A stretch of DNA of 8,049 bases. Source: DASVBJ01 sp036375895 (GTDB lineage: Bacteria; Actinomycetota; Actinomycetes; JACCUZ01). This document shows positions 1 to 7,246 of the stretch, in pieces. Position 1 is the stretch's first letter, and the number at the start of each line of letters is the position of its first letter. Position numbers and translations under genes: made by a program. The DNA is taken from positions 1 through 8,049 of the forward strand of contig DASVBJ010000056.1 of NCBI GenBank assembly GCA_036375895.1. The letters run 5' to 3'. The notes beneath the pieces are model-generated. The model made no database searches. It saw only the letters and a list, made by a program, of their open reading frames with translations, and had not been told where the DNA came from.

Positions 1-1596
1 GGGGCGGCGCAGTTCCTGATGGTGCTCGACACGTCGGTCATGAACGTCTCGATCACCCAGCTGGTCGAGGACTTCGACACCGAGGTGACCGCGATCCAGG
101 CCGTCATCACGCTCTACACGCTGGTGATGGCCGCGTTCATGGTCACCGGGGGCAAGCTGGGGGATCTCTGGGGCCGGCGCCGCGCCTTCACTATCGGGCT
201 CGTGGTGTACGGCGTGGGCTCGGCGCTCACGGCTGTGGCGCCGACGCTCTTGGTCCTCGCACTCGGGTGGTCGATCATCGAGGGCCTGGGGGCCACGCTG
301 GTGCTGCCCGCCCTCGCCGCACTCGTCGGCGGCAACTACGAGGGCCGCGCCCGGGCCGTCGCGTACGGGGTCATCGGGGGGCTGGCCGGTGCGGGCATCG
401 CCGTGGGGCCGCTGCTCGGCGGCTGGGTGACGACGTACCTCACCTGGCGCCTGGTCTTCGCCGGCGAGGTGGTCATCGTGGCGGGGATCCTCCTCGTCGT
501 ACGGTGGATCGGCGATACGGAGCGACCCGGTCGGCGCCCCCAGCTCGACCTGGTCGGCGCGGTCCTGTCAGCGGCAGGCCTGGCCCTGGTGGTGCTCGGT
601 GTGCTGCAGAGCGGCACCTGGGGATGGCTGAAGCCGCGCAACTCGCCGTGGACCCCGTTCGGCTTCTCCCTCACGCCGTTCGTCATCGGCGCGGGCCTGG
701 TCGTTCTCGTCCTGTTCCGCGACTGGGAGTTGCGTCGCGAACGGGCAGGCCAGGACCCGCTGATCCGGTTCCGGTTGTTCAACCTCGCACCGCTGCGCGC
801 TGGCCTGTCGATGCTGCTCGCACAGAACCTGATCCTGCTCGGGCTCTTCTTCACGGTCCCGTTGTACCTGCAGGTCGTACAGGGGTTCGACGCCTTCGAG
901 ACCGGGCTTCGGCTGCTGCCCGTGTCGGTGACCATGCTCGTGACCGCGATGCTGGGTCCGACCCTCGGCCGGTACGCCGGTCCCCGGCAGATCGTCCGGC
1001 TGGGCGTCGTCATGCTGGTCGCCTCCACGGTGTGGCTGCTGAGCACCATCGACCCGGAGATCGACGACCTTTCGTTCGCTCTGGCGATGGCCCTGCTGGG
1101 CATCGGCATGGGGCTGCTCGCGTCCCAGCTCGGCAACGTGGTGCAGTCCAGCGTCGGGGCGAGCGCCCGCAGCGAGGTCGGCGGTCTGCAGTACACCGCG
1201 CAGAACCTCGGCTCCTCGCTGGGCACCGCGCTCATCGGCGCGGTGCTGATCGGGGCCCTCGCCGGCGCGGTGACCAGCTACGTCGAGGAGGACCCCCGGG
1301 TGTCCACGGCCGTGCAGCAGGAGGTCGGCGTGGCTCTCGAGTCGGGCATCAGCTTCGTGTCCACCGACCAGGTGCGGGCCTCGCTCGAGGAGGCGGACAT
1401 CCCCACCGCCGAGGTCGATGCGTTGGTCGAGAGCTACGCCGAGGCGCAGCTGTACGGGCTCAAGGTGGCGTTGCTGGCCGCGATCGCGATCGCCGTGGCC
1501 AGCTACCGGTTCACGCGGTACCTCCCGACGGAGCCCTTGACCGGGAAGGAGCCGGGCGCCGAGGGCGAGCCGCTGGCAGCCGACCTGGCTCGTTGA
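1..1596 (+). CDS. MFS drug:proton antiporter, DHA2 (EmrB/QacA-like) family, 5'-truncated by window edge
   Basis: This is a proton-coupled exporter of the inner membrane, probably moving hydrophobic drugs or metabolites out of the cell. The frame is open from base 1, and the residues before the first ATG (position 19) already read as the usual first-helix lead-in (QFLMVLD), so the true start lies upstream and ATG 19 is internal. The 531 visible residues contain the first-helix LDTSVMNVSI motif, the loop 2-3 motif A (GKLGDLWGRRR, visible residues 51-61) and antiporter motif C (about 130-141, ending GPLLGG, followed by W and R). The hydrophobic pattern suits 14 helices. A long acidic, mostly non-hydrophobic stretch before the last helix (about bases 1280-1455) matches the large loop between helices 13 and 14 in this family. 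The stop TGA is at 1594-1596. It converges on the oxidoreductase gene. The family is secure; the substrate is unknown and cannot be read from the sequence. Confidence 0.93.
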   Translation, partial: GAAQFLMVLDTSVMNVSITQLVEDFDTEVTAIQAVITLYTLVMAAFMVTGGKLGDLWGRRRAFTIGLVVYGVGSALTAVAPTLLVLALGWSIIEGLGATLVLPALAALVGGNYEGRARAVAYGVIGGLAGAGIAVGPLLGGWVTTYLTWRLVFAGEVVIVAGILLVVRWIGDTERPGRRPQLDLVGAVLSAAGLALVVLGVLQSGTWGWLKPRNSPWTPFGFSLTPFVIGAGLVVLVLFRDWELRRERAGQDPLIRFRLFNLAPLRAGLSMLLAQNLILLGLFFTVPLYLQVVQGFDAFETGLRLLPVSVTMLVTAMLGPTLGRYAGPRQIVRLGVVMLVASTVWLLSTIDPEIDDLSFALAMALLGIGMGLLASQLGNVVQSSVGASARSEVGGLQYTAQNLGSSLGTALIGAVLIGALAGAVTSYVEEDPRVSTAVQQEVGVALESGISFVSTDQVRASLEEADIPTAEVDALVESYAEAQLYGLKVALLAAIAIAVASYRFTRYLPTEPLTGKEPGAEGEPLAADLAR

Positions 1597-1608
1597 CCCT
1601 CGGCTGCC
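1575..1608. terminator. Stem-loop over the MFS stop codon, candidate terminator between convergent genes
   Basis: A perfect 9-bp inverted repeat (GGCAGCCGA at 1575-1583, TCGGCTGCC at 1600-1608) encloses a 16-nt loop that contains the MFS stop codon. It sits just before the 37-bp gap separating two convergent genes, so it could stop transcription from either side. There is no T-run after either arm, so it is not a classical intrinsic terminator, although U-poor hairpins are common at gene ends in high-GC actinobacteria. The long loop and partial overlap with coding sequence lower confidence. Confidence 0.4.
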
Positions 1609-1633
1609 GTCCGCAGGCTGTGGCGTCGTTGCG

Positions 1634-3061
1634 TCAGGTCACCGGCTCTCGTTGCCGCGGCGGCTGGGCGGCGGGCGGGATGTTGGCGTTGAGGTGGAAG
1701 ACGTTGTCCGGGTCGTAGCGGTGCTTGATCCTCGCGAGGCGTTCGTACTTCTCGGGGCCATAGCTGCCGCGCACCCGGTCGTCGGTGTACTCCGCCTCGG
1801 CGTTGAGGTAGCTGCCGACCCCCATGGCGTGCGGTTGGATGGCGTCCCAGAATGAGCGCACCCAGGCCCGGTCGGCCTCGTAGAGCTCCTGGTTGTCGGC
1901 GACCGCCACGAGGAACATCCCGTACCGAGGGGTACGGCCACCGGGGAAGGCGGTGTCGGCCTCGCCGACCTCGCTGTAGGCGCCGTCGAGCCGGTAGAGG
2001 AACATCGCCGACCCCGGTGAGGTCTTGCGCGGCAGGTGCGCTGCTATGACGGCGATCGCCCCCTCGGTCAGGTCCTCGAGGTACGTCGCCTTGTCGTAGG
2101 CCAGGAAGCCCCACGCGTTCGCCTCGTCGAACATCTGCTGCAGCTGGATGTACGGGATCGGCGTGACCATCTCCACCAGAGGGGGCAGCTGGTCGCGGAT
2201 CCGCCCGACGACCTGTTGGTGCTCGGCCTCCGCGTCGAAGCCGGTCACCAGCAAGCCGTACGCCGGGGTGCCGCGGTGCTCCTCGGGGACGAAAGGCGCG
2301 GGAGGCACGTGCACGCCGGCGATGAGGATGTTGATGTCGGTCGACATCCCGGCGAACAGATCCCGGGCCAGCCGCATCACGTCGGGCCCCTTGTCGAGCG
2401 GCCAGAAGAACATGCCGAGCGACACCATCGGCCCGACCGGATGCAGCGCGAACTCGAAGCTCGTCACCACGCCGAAGTTGCCCCCGCCACCGCGGACCGC
2501 CCAGAACAGGTCCGGGTTCTCCGTGGTCGAGGCGGTCCGGATCTCACCGTCTGCGGTGACGATCTCCACTGACAGCAGGTTGTCGACCGCCAGGCCGTGC
2601 TTGCGGGTCAGCCAGCCCATGCCGCCGCCCAGCGTCAGACCGCCCACGCCGGTGTGCCCGACGATGCCGGCCGTGGTGGCGAGGCCGTGCTCCTGGGTCG
2701 CGGTGTCGCGCTCGGCCAACGTGGCGCCGCCACCCACCCGGCAACGCCGCGCCGCCGGGTCGACCTCGACGCCGTTGATCCGGCTGAGCTCGATCATCAG
2801 CCCGTCGTCCACCACGCCGTTGCCGCCCGTGCTGTGTGCACCGCCCCGCACGGCGATCTCCAGGTCGTGCGCTCTGGCGAAGCCGACGGCGGCGCTCACG
2901 TCGTGTGCGTCCGTGCACCGGACGATCACGGCGGGACGCCGGTCGATGCCGCCGTTCCAGACGCGGCGCGCCTCGTCGTACGCCGGGTCGCCAGGCACCA
3001 CGACCTCGCCGGAGACGTTCCCGCGGAGGACGTCGACGTCTGCGCTGATCAGCTGTGGCAT
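1634..3061 (-). CDS. FAD-linked oxidoreductase of the berberine-bridge (PCMH-type) family
   Basis: This 475-residue flavoprotein oxidises a small organic substrate (alcohol, sugar or ring carbon) and passes electrons to oxygen or another acceptor. No signal peptide is visible, so it is probably cytoplasmic. Residues about 40-210 form the PCMH-type FAD-binding domain: VRGGAH places H76 where the family attaches FAD through a histidine, and the glycine-rich GVGGLTLGGGMGWL (138-151) is the FAD pyrophosphate loop. The C-terminal BBE element is clear at 434-463 (YGPEKYERL, then RYDPDNVFHLNANIPP). The position that carries cysteine in doubly linked members aligns with V134, suggesting a single covalent link. 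ATG at 3061-3059 is preferred because GAGAGGGGG lies just upstream on this strand, the protein then begins at the expected family position, and the length is typical. The open frame runs on upstream to 4609, but that part looks like a shadow of the hydrolase gene. It is divergent from the hydrolase. The substrate is unknown. Confidence 0.93.
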   Translation of the reverse strand: MPQLISADVDVLRGNVSGEVVVPGDPAYDEARRVWNGGIDRRPAVIVRCTDAHDVSAAVGFARAHDLEIAVRGGAHSTGGNGVVDDGLMIELSRINGVEVDPAARRCRVGGGATLAERDTATQEHGLATTAGIVGHTGVGGLTLGGGMGWLTRKHGLAVDNLLSVEIVTADGEIRTASTTENPDLFWAVRGGGGNFGVVTSFEFALHPVGPMVSLGMFFWPLDKGPDVMRLARDLFAGMSTDINILIAGVHVPPAPFVPEEHRGTPAYGLLVTGFDAEAEHQQVVGRIRDQLPPLVEMVTPIPYIQLQQMFDEANAWGFLAYDKATYLEDLTEGAIAVIAAHLPRKTSPGSAMFLYRLDGAYSEVGEADTAFPGGRTPRYGMFLVAVADNQELYEADRAWVRSFWDAIQPHAMGVGSYLNAEAEYTDDRVRGSYGPEKYERLARIKHRYDPDNVFHLNANIPPAAQPPRQREPVT

Positions 3062-3104
3062 GAGAGCCCCCTCTCGGCCGGGACTTGACCGTCGCTCGGC
3101 GCCG

Positions 3105-3118
3105 GGATCGGCCGATCC
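3105..3118. promoter_or_regulatory. Perfect 14-bp palindrome, candidate operator
   Basis: GGATCGGCCGATCC is identical to its reverse complement and is centred 51 bp upstream of the oxidoreductase start codon. Gapless palindromes of this size in promoter regions often bind dimeric repressors such as TetR- or MarR-type proteins. No regulator gene is present in the window, so the binding partner is unknown. The role is inferred from symmetry and location only. Confidence 0.4.
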
Positions 3119-3229
3119 TTCCCCGGCGGCAGCAGGCGCCTGGTCGCCAGACTGCGCCCGCTCCGCCGCCGCGGCAACGGGCAAAGCGTCCATCGGGCCT
3201 GCCGCGTGAACGCCCAGATACCGCCGTAC

Positions 3230-3247
3230 CGGGCCGTTTCCGGCCCG
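3230..3247. repeat. Perfect 7-bp stem, 4-nt loop hairpin in the divergent intergenic region
   Basis: CGGGCCG (3230-3236) and CGGCCCG (3241-3247) are exact inverted copies around TTTC. The element is about 106 bp before the hydrolase start and 169 bp before the oxidoreductase start. It could insulate the two transcripts, form a structured 5' leader or act as an operator. No T-run follows it on the plus strand, so intrinsic termination is not favoured. Confidence 0.4.
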
Positions 3248-3340
3248 CGAGCGAGAGCGGCGGCGGTCGCTGGTCGAGTCGCCGATCTGCAGGTCCTTTG
3301 TGCCCTGATCGCAGCGCGCCGACCGTGCGATGCTGCGCCC

Positions 3341-3345
3341 GGAGG
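3341..3345 (+). promoter_or_regulatory. Ribosome binding site that fixes the hydrolase start
   Basis: GGAGG lies 7 nt before the ATG at 3353. It decides between this start and an in-frame ATG at 3206, which would add 49 arginine- and alanine-rich residues with no family resemblance. Confidence 0.8.
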
Positions 3346-3352
3346 TCCGGTC

Positions 3353-4321
3353 ATGCGTCGTGCGCTGTTCGCCCTCGGTGCCGCAGGTGCTGTCGCCGGC
3401 GGGGTGGTCCTCGCCGCACGGTCCGCCGCGGCGCGCGTCAACGCCTCGCCGGACCCCGTGCCGCTCGAGCGGCTGCGCCAGGAGCTGCGGGGCATCGAAC
3501 GGGTCGTCGAGCGCCCGGACGGCACGGCACTGCGCGTCGTCGTCGCGGGAGCCGGGCCCACGGTCGTCCTCGCCCACGGCGTCGGGCTGGCGTCGATCGA
3601 GTGGAACCTCGTCTGGGACGACCTGCTCGAGCGCGGGTACCGCGTCGTCGCCTTCGACCAGCGTGGGCACGGGAGGTCGACGATCGGCGCGGAGGGCATC
3701 GGGTCCCGCGCCATGGCCGGGGACTACCTCGCGGTCCTCGAGGCGGTGGACGCGCACGACGCGGTGCTCGCCGGTCACTCGATGGGCGGCTTCCTCGCGC
3801 TGACCGCGGTGCTGGACGTGCCCGGGGTGGCCGATCGGCTGCGAGGGCTGGTGCTCATCGCGGCGTTCGCCGGGGACGTCTTCGACGGAGCGCCGTTGAA
3901 CCGGGCGCTGGCGCCGCTGCTGCGCCTGGGCCTCCTGCAGCGGGCCGCCGCCCGCAACGCCACGGTCGGCACGCTGTTCGGAGCGTCGTTCTACAGCGAC
4001 GATGCGTCGCCGGCGCTGGTGCGGGCCCTCCTCGACACGGTCCTGCCGCAGAACCAGCGGCCGTTGCGGCCTCTGCTGGACTCGTTCGCCGCGGAGGACC
4101 GCTACGGCCGGCTCCCCGAGATCGACCTGCCCACGGTCGTGATCTGCGGGAGGTCGGACACGACCACGCCACCGCGCGCCTCCGAACGCCTCGCCGCCGG
4201 CATCCCCGGCGCGCGGGCCGTCTGGCTCGAGGGGAAGGGCCACATGCTCAACTGGGAGGCTCCCGAGGTGGTGGTCGATGCCGTCAGCGCGTTGGCGCCG
4301 GCCCCGAGTCCCAGGGCGTGA
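3353..4321 (+). CDS. Alpha/beta-fold hydrolase with N-terminal membrane anchor
   Basis: This 322-residue serine hydrolase probably cleaves an ester or similar bond. Residues 1-28 have two arginines followed by an alanine/glycine/valine/leucine-rich stretch, which reads as a membrane anchor or signal sequence. The core fold starts near residue 60. HGVG (75-78) supplies the oxyanion region, DQRGHGRS (102-109) is the usual strand-4 motif, GHSMGG (141-146) is the nucleophile elbow with S143, D269 in CGRSDTTTPP is the expected acid, and H297 in GKGHMLNWEAP is the catalytic histidine, so the triad is complete. Residues about 175-250 form the variable cap. The start is set by GGAGG 7 nt upstream. 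It is divergent from the FAD oxidoreductase and separated by 328 bp from the next gene. Esterase, epoxide hydrolase and cofactor-free haloperoxidase-like proteins share this pattern; the sequence does not choose between them. Confidence 0.92.
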   Translation: MRRALFALGAAGAVAGGVVLAARSAAARVNASPDPVPLERLRQELRGIERVVERPDGTALRVVVAGAGPTVVLAHGVGLASIEWNLVWDDLLERGYRVVAFDQRGHGRSTIGAEGIGSRAMAGDYLAVLEAVDAHDAVLAGHSMGGFLALTAVLDVPGVADRLRGLVLIAAFAGDVFDGAPLNRALAPLLRLGLLQRAAARNATVGTLFGASFYSDDASPALVRALLDTVLPQNQRPLRPLLDSFAAEDRYGRLPEIDLPTVVICGRSDTTTPPRASERLAAGIPGARAVWLEGKGHMLNWEAPEVVVDAVSALAPAPSPRA

Positions 4322-4649
4322 TGCGCCGTGCGTCGCGGGCTGTTGGTCACCGGCACCACAACGGGCGGACAAAACGTGGACACAGTCAGGGGGACGAATG
4401 GCCCTGTGCCGCAGCCACCCGGCTGACGAACGTGAACTTGGGGGAGTGTCCAGGTGTCCCGTCTGGATCCGAGAAGGTGACATCACGACGATGCTGCGGG
4501 AATCGCGCTCGAGGCGGTCCCATCCCGAAGGACCCGGTGCGCTGGCTGCACTGGTCCTGGCCCTGCTTGCTCGTCCGCTGAACCGGCAACTCGACCGGCC
4601 CCCTTGCATCGCCTAGGCACGCTTCCCCTGGAGACAGGGAGGTCGCGTC
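4322..4649. other. Long gap before the MMPL gene: no convincing gene, weak small open frames
   Basis: This 328-bp stretch holds no recognisable gene. Its most gene-like content is an open frame at 4398-4616 (72 codons) with AGGGGG 4 nt before its ATG, and a very short frame GTG 4454 to TGA 4480 (8 codons) with GGGGGAG 8 nt before it. Short inverted repeats occur, including TCCAG/CTGGA at 4449-4453 and 4463-4467 and GGTCC/GGACC in the half-kilobase centre. No clear -35/-10 pair was found. It probably contains the promoter and 5' leader of the MMPL gene, or a decayed small gene. Confidence 0.5.
4398..4616 (+). CDS. Possible small ORF, doubtful
   Basis: A 72-residue open frame starts at ATG 4398 after a purine-rich AGGGGG (4388-4393) and ends at TAG 4614-4616, 33 bp before the MMPL start. 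A second in-frame ATG at 4491 follows GAGAAGGTGA and would give 41 residues. By hand count about 50 of 72 codons end in G or C, clearly less than in the neighbouring genes and close to background. The product has no recognised domain, signal peptide or clear membrane helix; only a short hydrophobic run (GALAALVLALLA) appears. It may be a leader ORF, a gene remnant or chance. Confidence 0.2.
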   Translation: MALCRSHPADERELGGVSRCPVWIREGDITTMLRESRSRRSHPEGPGALAALVLALLARPLNRQLDRPPCIA

Positions 4650-7070
4650 ATGGGACGGCACTCGAACGTGGACAGCGACCAGCACGTGGTGGGAGTGGCG
4701 GAACCACAGACCACCGTCACAGTTCCAGGCCCGCGAACTCGGCCTCGTCGCCCGGGGGCCCCGAGGCCCCCCTGGGCGCAGAGATGGGGCATCTTCGTGG
4801 CGCGTCGCCGGTGGTGGGTGCTGTCGGTGTGGGGCGTGCTCATCATCGTGGCCGCTCTGGCCTATCCGCACCTGTTGTCGTCGTTGTCCGCGCCGGACTA
4901 CAGCGTGACGGGGTCGGAATCGGCCCGGGTCGCTTCGCTGATCGAGTCGGACTTCACCGCCGCCGGAGCCGAGCAGGACGTCATCGTCTTCGACTCGGAC
5001 ACTCTGACGATCAAGGATGCCGCCTACGTTGGCGTGGTCAACCGGGTGCTGGCCGCCGTACGGGACGAGCCCGGTGTCGCCGCGCTGCTCGGGCCTACCG
5101 AGCCGGGCGCGCAGGGCCAGGTCTCCGCGGACGGACATGCAGCCCTGGCCAGTCTGGGTCTGTCAGGCAACGACCGTGAGCGCGGCAAGCGGGCGAGCGA
5201 CCTGCAGGACGTCGTCGCGTCCGCGGCGGGAGACGGCCCGGTCAAGGCGTACCTGACGGGTTACTCACCGGCGGCCAACGACCTGACCGAGGTGGAGACG
5301 GCGGACACCGAGCGCGCGGAGTCGATCGGCATCCCGGTGGCCTTCATCGTGCTGATCCTGGCACTGGCCGCCGTGGTCGCCGCGTTCATCCCGCTACTGG
5401 TGGCGGTCGTCAGTCTCACCGTGACCTTCGGCGTGATCTCGGCCTTGACGACCGTGACGGCGTTCGACGCCTTCCTGCTGTCCATCGTCACGATGATCGG
5501 CGTCGGGATCGCGATCGACTACTCGCTCTTCGTCTTGAGCCGCTTCCGTGAGGAGCTCGCCCGCGGCCGGCGTGAGGGTCTGGCTGAGCCGATCCCGAAC
5601 GCCGTGGGGGTCGCGATGGCGACCAGCGGCCGGACGATCCTGTTCTCCGGCACCATCGTGATGATCTCGCTGTTCTCGCTGTTCGTCGTGGACTCGCCGA
5701 TCTTCCACGGAATGGCGTGGGGCGCCGTGCTCGTGGTGGCGTGCACGCTGCTGACGGCATGGACGATGCTGCCCGCGTTGCTCGCAGCGCTCGGCGACCG
5801 CGTCAACCGGTGGGCACTGCCGCGACGGTGGCGGCCGGCAGAGATCAGCGACCGGCCGGCGCCCGACCGACCCAACGGCTGGGCCAGGTGGGCGCGGACG
5901 GTGCTCGCCCACCCGTGGCTGGCCCTTCCCGCGGCAGCCCTGCTCCTCGTGTTCGCGCTTCCTACCTTCGGCATCAAGCTGGGCATCGACCTCGGCATCT
6001 CCGCGATCTCTGACACGCCGTCGGGCAAGGGCGAGATCGTCCTGGCCGAGTCGTTCAGCCCCGGCGTGCTGTCTCCGGTCCAGATCCTGGCTTCCCATCA
6101 GGGCTCCGGGCCACTGAGCGCCAGCGACCTGAACGCCATCGACCGGTTCACGACGTCCCTGTCGAAGGACCCGCGGGTCGCCGGGATCTACTCCATCTCC
6201 TCGATACTCAGGCAGGCGACGGGCGAGGTGTCGCCGGAGGCGCTGGCCAGCCTGCAACAGGACCCGAACGCGGCGTCCTTGCTCGCTCAGACCGTCAATG
6301 TCGGTGACGGCTCGAACCGCACGATCATCACCGTCATCTCGGACGCTCCGATCGACTCCACCGACGCGACAGACCTGGTGAACGACCTCCGCAACGACAT
6401 CATCCCGTCGTACAGCGCGTCCGGTGGTCCGGAGATGCTGGTCGGTGGCTCGACGGCGCTGTTCTCCGACCTGGCCGACGAGACCCTCAGCAAGCTGGTC
6501 CTGGTGATGGCGCTCGTGCTGTCGTTCTCCTTCCTCTACCTGCTGGTGGTGTTCCGTAGCCTGCTGATCCCGGCCAAGGCCGTGTTGATGAACCTGCTCG
6601 CCACCGCCGCCGCCTTCGGAGTGACGACGTGGGTGTTCCAGGAGGGCCACCTGTCCGGCGTGCTCGGCTTCACCAGCGTGGGGTTCGTGCAGGTCTACCT
6701 GCCGATCATCGTCTTCGCGCTGCTGTTCGGGCTCTCGATGGACTACGAGGTGTTCCTCATGAGCCGGATGCGCGAGCAGTGGCTGCTCACGCACGACAAC
6801 GACGACGCGGTAGCGACCGCCATCGCGCACACGGCGCGGGTGATCACCGCGGCCGCTGCCATCATGGCCGCCGTGTTCGGCTGCTTCCTGGTGGCCGACG
6901 TGCTGGAGCTGAAGGAGTTCGGCCTGGCGCTGGCCGTAGCGGTGATCCTGGACGCCACGATCGTCCGGCTGCTCCTGGTGCCTGCGGTCATGAAGGTCGC
7001 CGGTGGCACCGCCAACTGGTGGCTGCCGAAGTGGCTGGACCGGATCCTGCCCCGGGTCCGGCTGGACTGA
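4650..7070 (+). CDS. MMPL-family (RND superfamily) transporter
   Basis: This 806-residue inner-membrane exporter is expected to use the proton gradient to move lipids, lipid-linked metabolites or hydrophobic compounds outward. It begins with a proline/arginine-rich cytoplasmic tail (1-54). Helix 1 is near 55-72, an extracytoplasmic porter domain spans about 73-225, and helices 2-6 lie between 226 and 380. Helix 7 is near 421-440, the second porter domain is about 441-612, and helices 8-12 lie between 613 and 780. The two-fold repeat is visible in the paired proton-relay motifs GIAIDYSLFVLSRFREE (D290, Y291) and GLSMDYEVFLMSRMREQ (D698, Y699). The start ATG follows AGGGAGG (4636-4642) by 7 nt. 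It is shorter than mycobacterial MmpL3-type proteins and ends soon after helix 12, without the long C-terminal cytoplasmic tail. It follows a 328-bp gap and is followed by a secreted protein gene. The cargo is unknown. Confidence 0.95.
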   Translation: MGRHSNVDSDQHVVGVAEPQTTVTVPGPRTRPRRPGAPRPPWAQRWGIFVARRRWWVLSVWGVLIIVAALAYPHLLSSLSAPDYSVTGSESARVASLIESDFTAAGAEQDVIVFDSDTLTIKDAAYVGVVNRVLAAVRDEPGVAALLGPTEPGAQGQVSADGHAALASLGLSGNDRERGKRASDLQDVVASAAGDGPVKAYLTGYSPAANDLTEVETADTERAESIGIPVAFIVLILALAAVVAAFIPLLVAVVSLTVTFGVISALTTVTAFDAFLLSIVTMIGVGIAIDYSLFVLSRFREELARGRREGLAEPIPNAVGVAMATSGRTILFSGTIVMISLFSLFVVDSPIFHGMAWGAVLVVACTLLTAWTMLPALLAALGDRVNRWALPRRWRPAEISDRPAPDRPNGWARWARTVLAHPWLALPAAALLLVFALPTFGIKLGIDLGISAISDTPSGKGEIVLAESFSPGVLSPVQILASHQGSGPLSASDLNAIDRFTTSLSKDPRVAGIYSISSILRQATGEVSPEALASLQQDPNAASLLAQTVNVGDGSNRTIITVISDAPIDSTDATDLVNDLRNDIIPSYSASGGPEMLVGGSTALFSDLADETLSKLVLVMALVLSFSFLYLLVVFRSLLIPAKAVLMNLLATAAAFGVTTWVFQEGHLSGVLGFTSVGFVQVYLPIIVFALLFGLSMDYEVFLMSRMREQWLLTHDNDDAVATAIAHTARVITAAAAIMAAVFGCFLVADVLELKEFGLALAVAVILDATIVRLLLVPAVMKVAGGTANWWLPKWLDRILPRVRLD

Positions 7071-7168
7071 CCGGGCATCGGCGTACGGCGAGATCAACGA
7101 ACCGAGTCGGCGTTCGGTGCGTCTCCCGACGATTCGGACAGTGGCACACGGTGGGCTGGGCGGGGCTC

Positions 7169-7197
7169 TTGACCTGGTCCACCGTCAGTGTTAGATC
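7169..7197 (+). promoter_or_regulatory. Candidate sigma-70-type promoter of the secreted protein gene
   Basis: TTGACC (7169-7174) resembles a -35 box. It is followed after 17 bp by TAGATC (7192-7197), preceded by TGT, an extended -10 feature. Initiation would fall near 7204, leaving a leader of about 40 nt before the ATG at 7247. The -10 box matches the consensus only partly. The element supports transcription of the secreted protein independently of the MMPL gene. Confidence 0.45.
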
Positions 7198-7246
7198 GAG
7201 AACACACCGACCTCGGGGGGAGCACGCCGGAGAGGCGGTACAAGCG

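Larger units (their letters stand above)
3062..3352. promoter_or_regulatory. Divergent intergenic region between oxidoreductase and hydrolase genes
   Basis: These 291 bp separate two genes that start in opposite directions, so promoters for both should lie here. I found no convincing -35/-10 pair for either: a TTGACC at 3085-3090 lacks a matching -10 at 16-19 bp. Two symmetrical elements stand out, a 14-bp palindrome at 3105-3118 and a hairpin at 3230-3247, listed separately. No gene is supported in the interval; the hydrolase frame is open through part of it, but a strong ribosome binding site at 3341 places the start later. Confidence 0.6.

Noticed and set aside
267..1718. Long plus-strand frame across the MFS gene
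   Set aside because: Arginine-, glycine- and proline-rich product typical of a shifted reading of GC-rich coding DNA; the MFS frame carries all the motifs.
3085..3090. TTGACC as a -35 box for a plus-strand promoter
   Set aside because: No -10-like hexamer at 16-19 bp, and it would start transcription more than 200 bp before the hydrolase.
3133..3142. 10-bp palindrome CAGGCGCCTG
   Set aside because: Short and GC-only; expected fairly often by chance in DNA of this composition.
3206..3352. Earlier in-frame start for the hydrolase at ATG 3206
   Set aside because: No good ribosome binding site there, the extra 49 residues have no family character, and GGAGG at 3341 clearly serves ATG 3353.
3062..4609. 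Upstream extension of the oxidoreductase frame on the minus strand, giving a 991-residue protein
   Set aside because: The extra part is low-complexity, rich in R, G, P and D, antisense to the well-supported hydrolase, and the family start and ribosome binding site are at 3061.
5394..7097. 567-codon minus-strand frame opposite the MMPL gene
   Set aside because: Product is rich in H, Q, R, E and D with no fold-like pattern, the usual antisense shadow of a hydrophobic membrane protein gene.
7071..7168. Terminator after the MMPL gene
   Set aside because: Only 4-5 bp inverted repeats (such as ACCGA/TCGGT) are present; nothing stronger than chance.
6629..7246. Upstream in-frame extension of the secreted protein into the MMPL gene
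   Set aside because: Overlaps the MMPL coding region in another frame; the signal peptide and ribosome binding site place the start at 7247.
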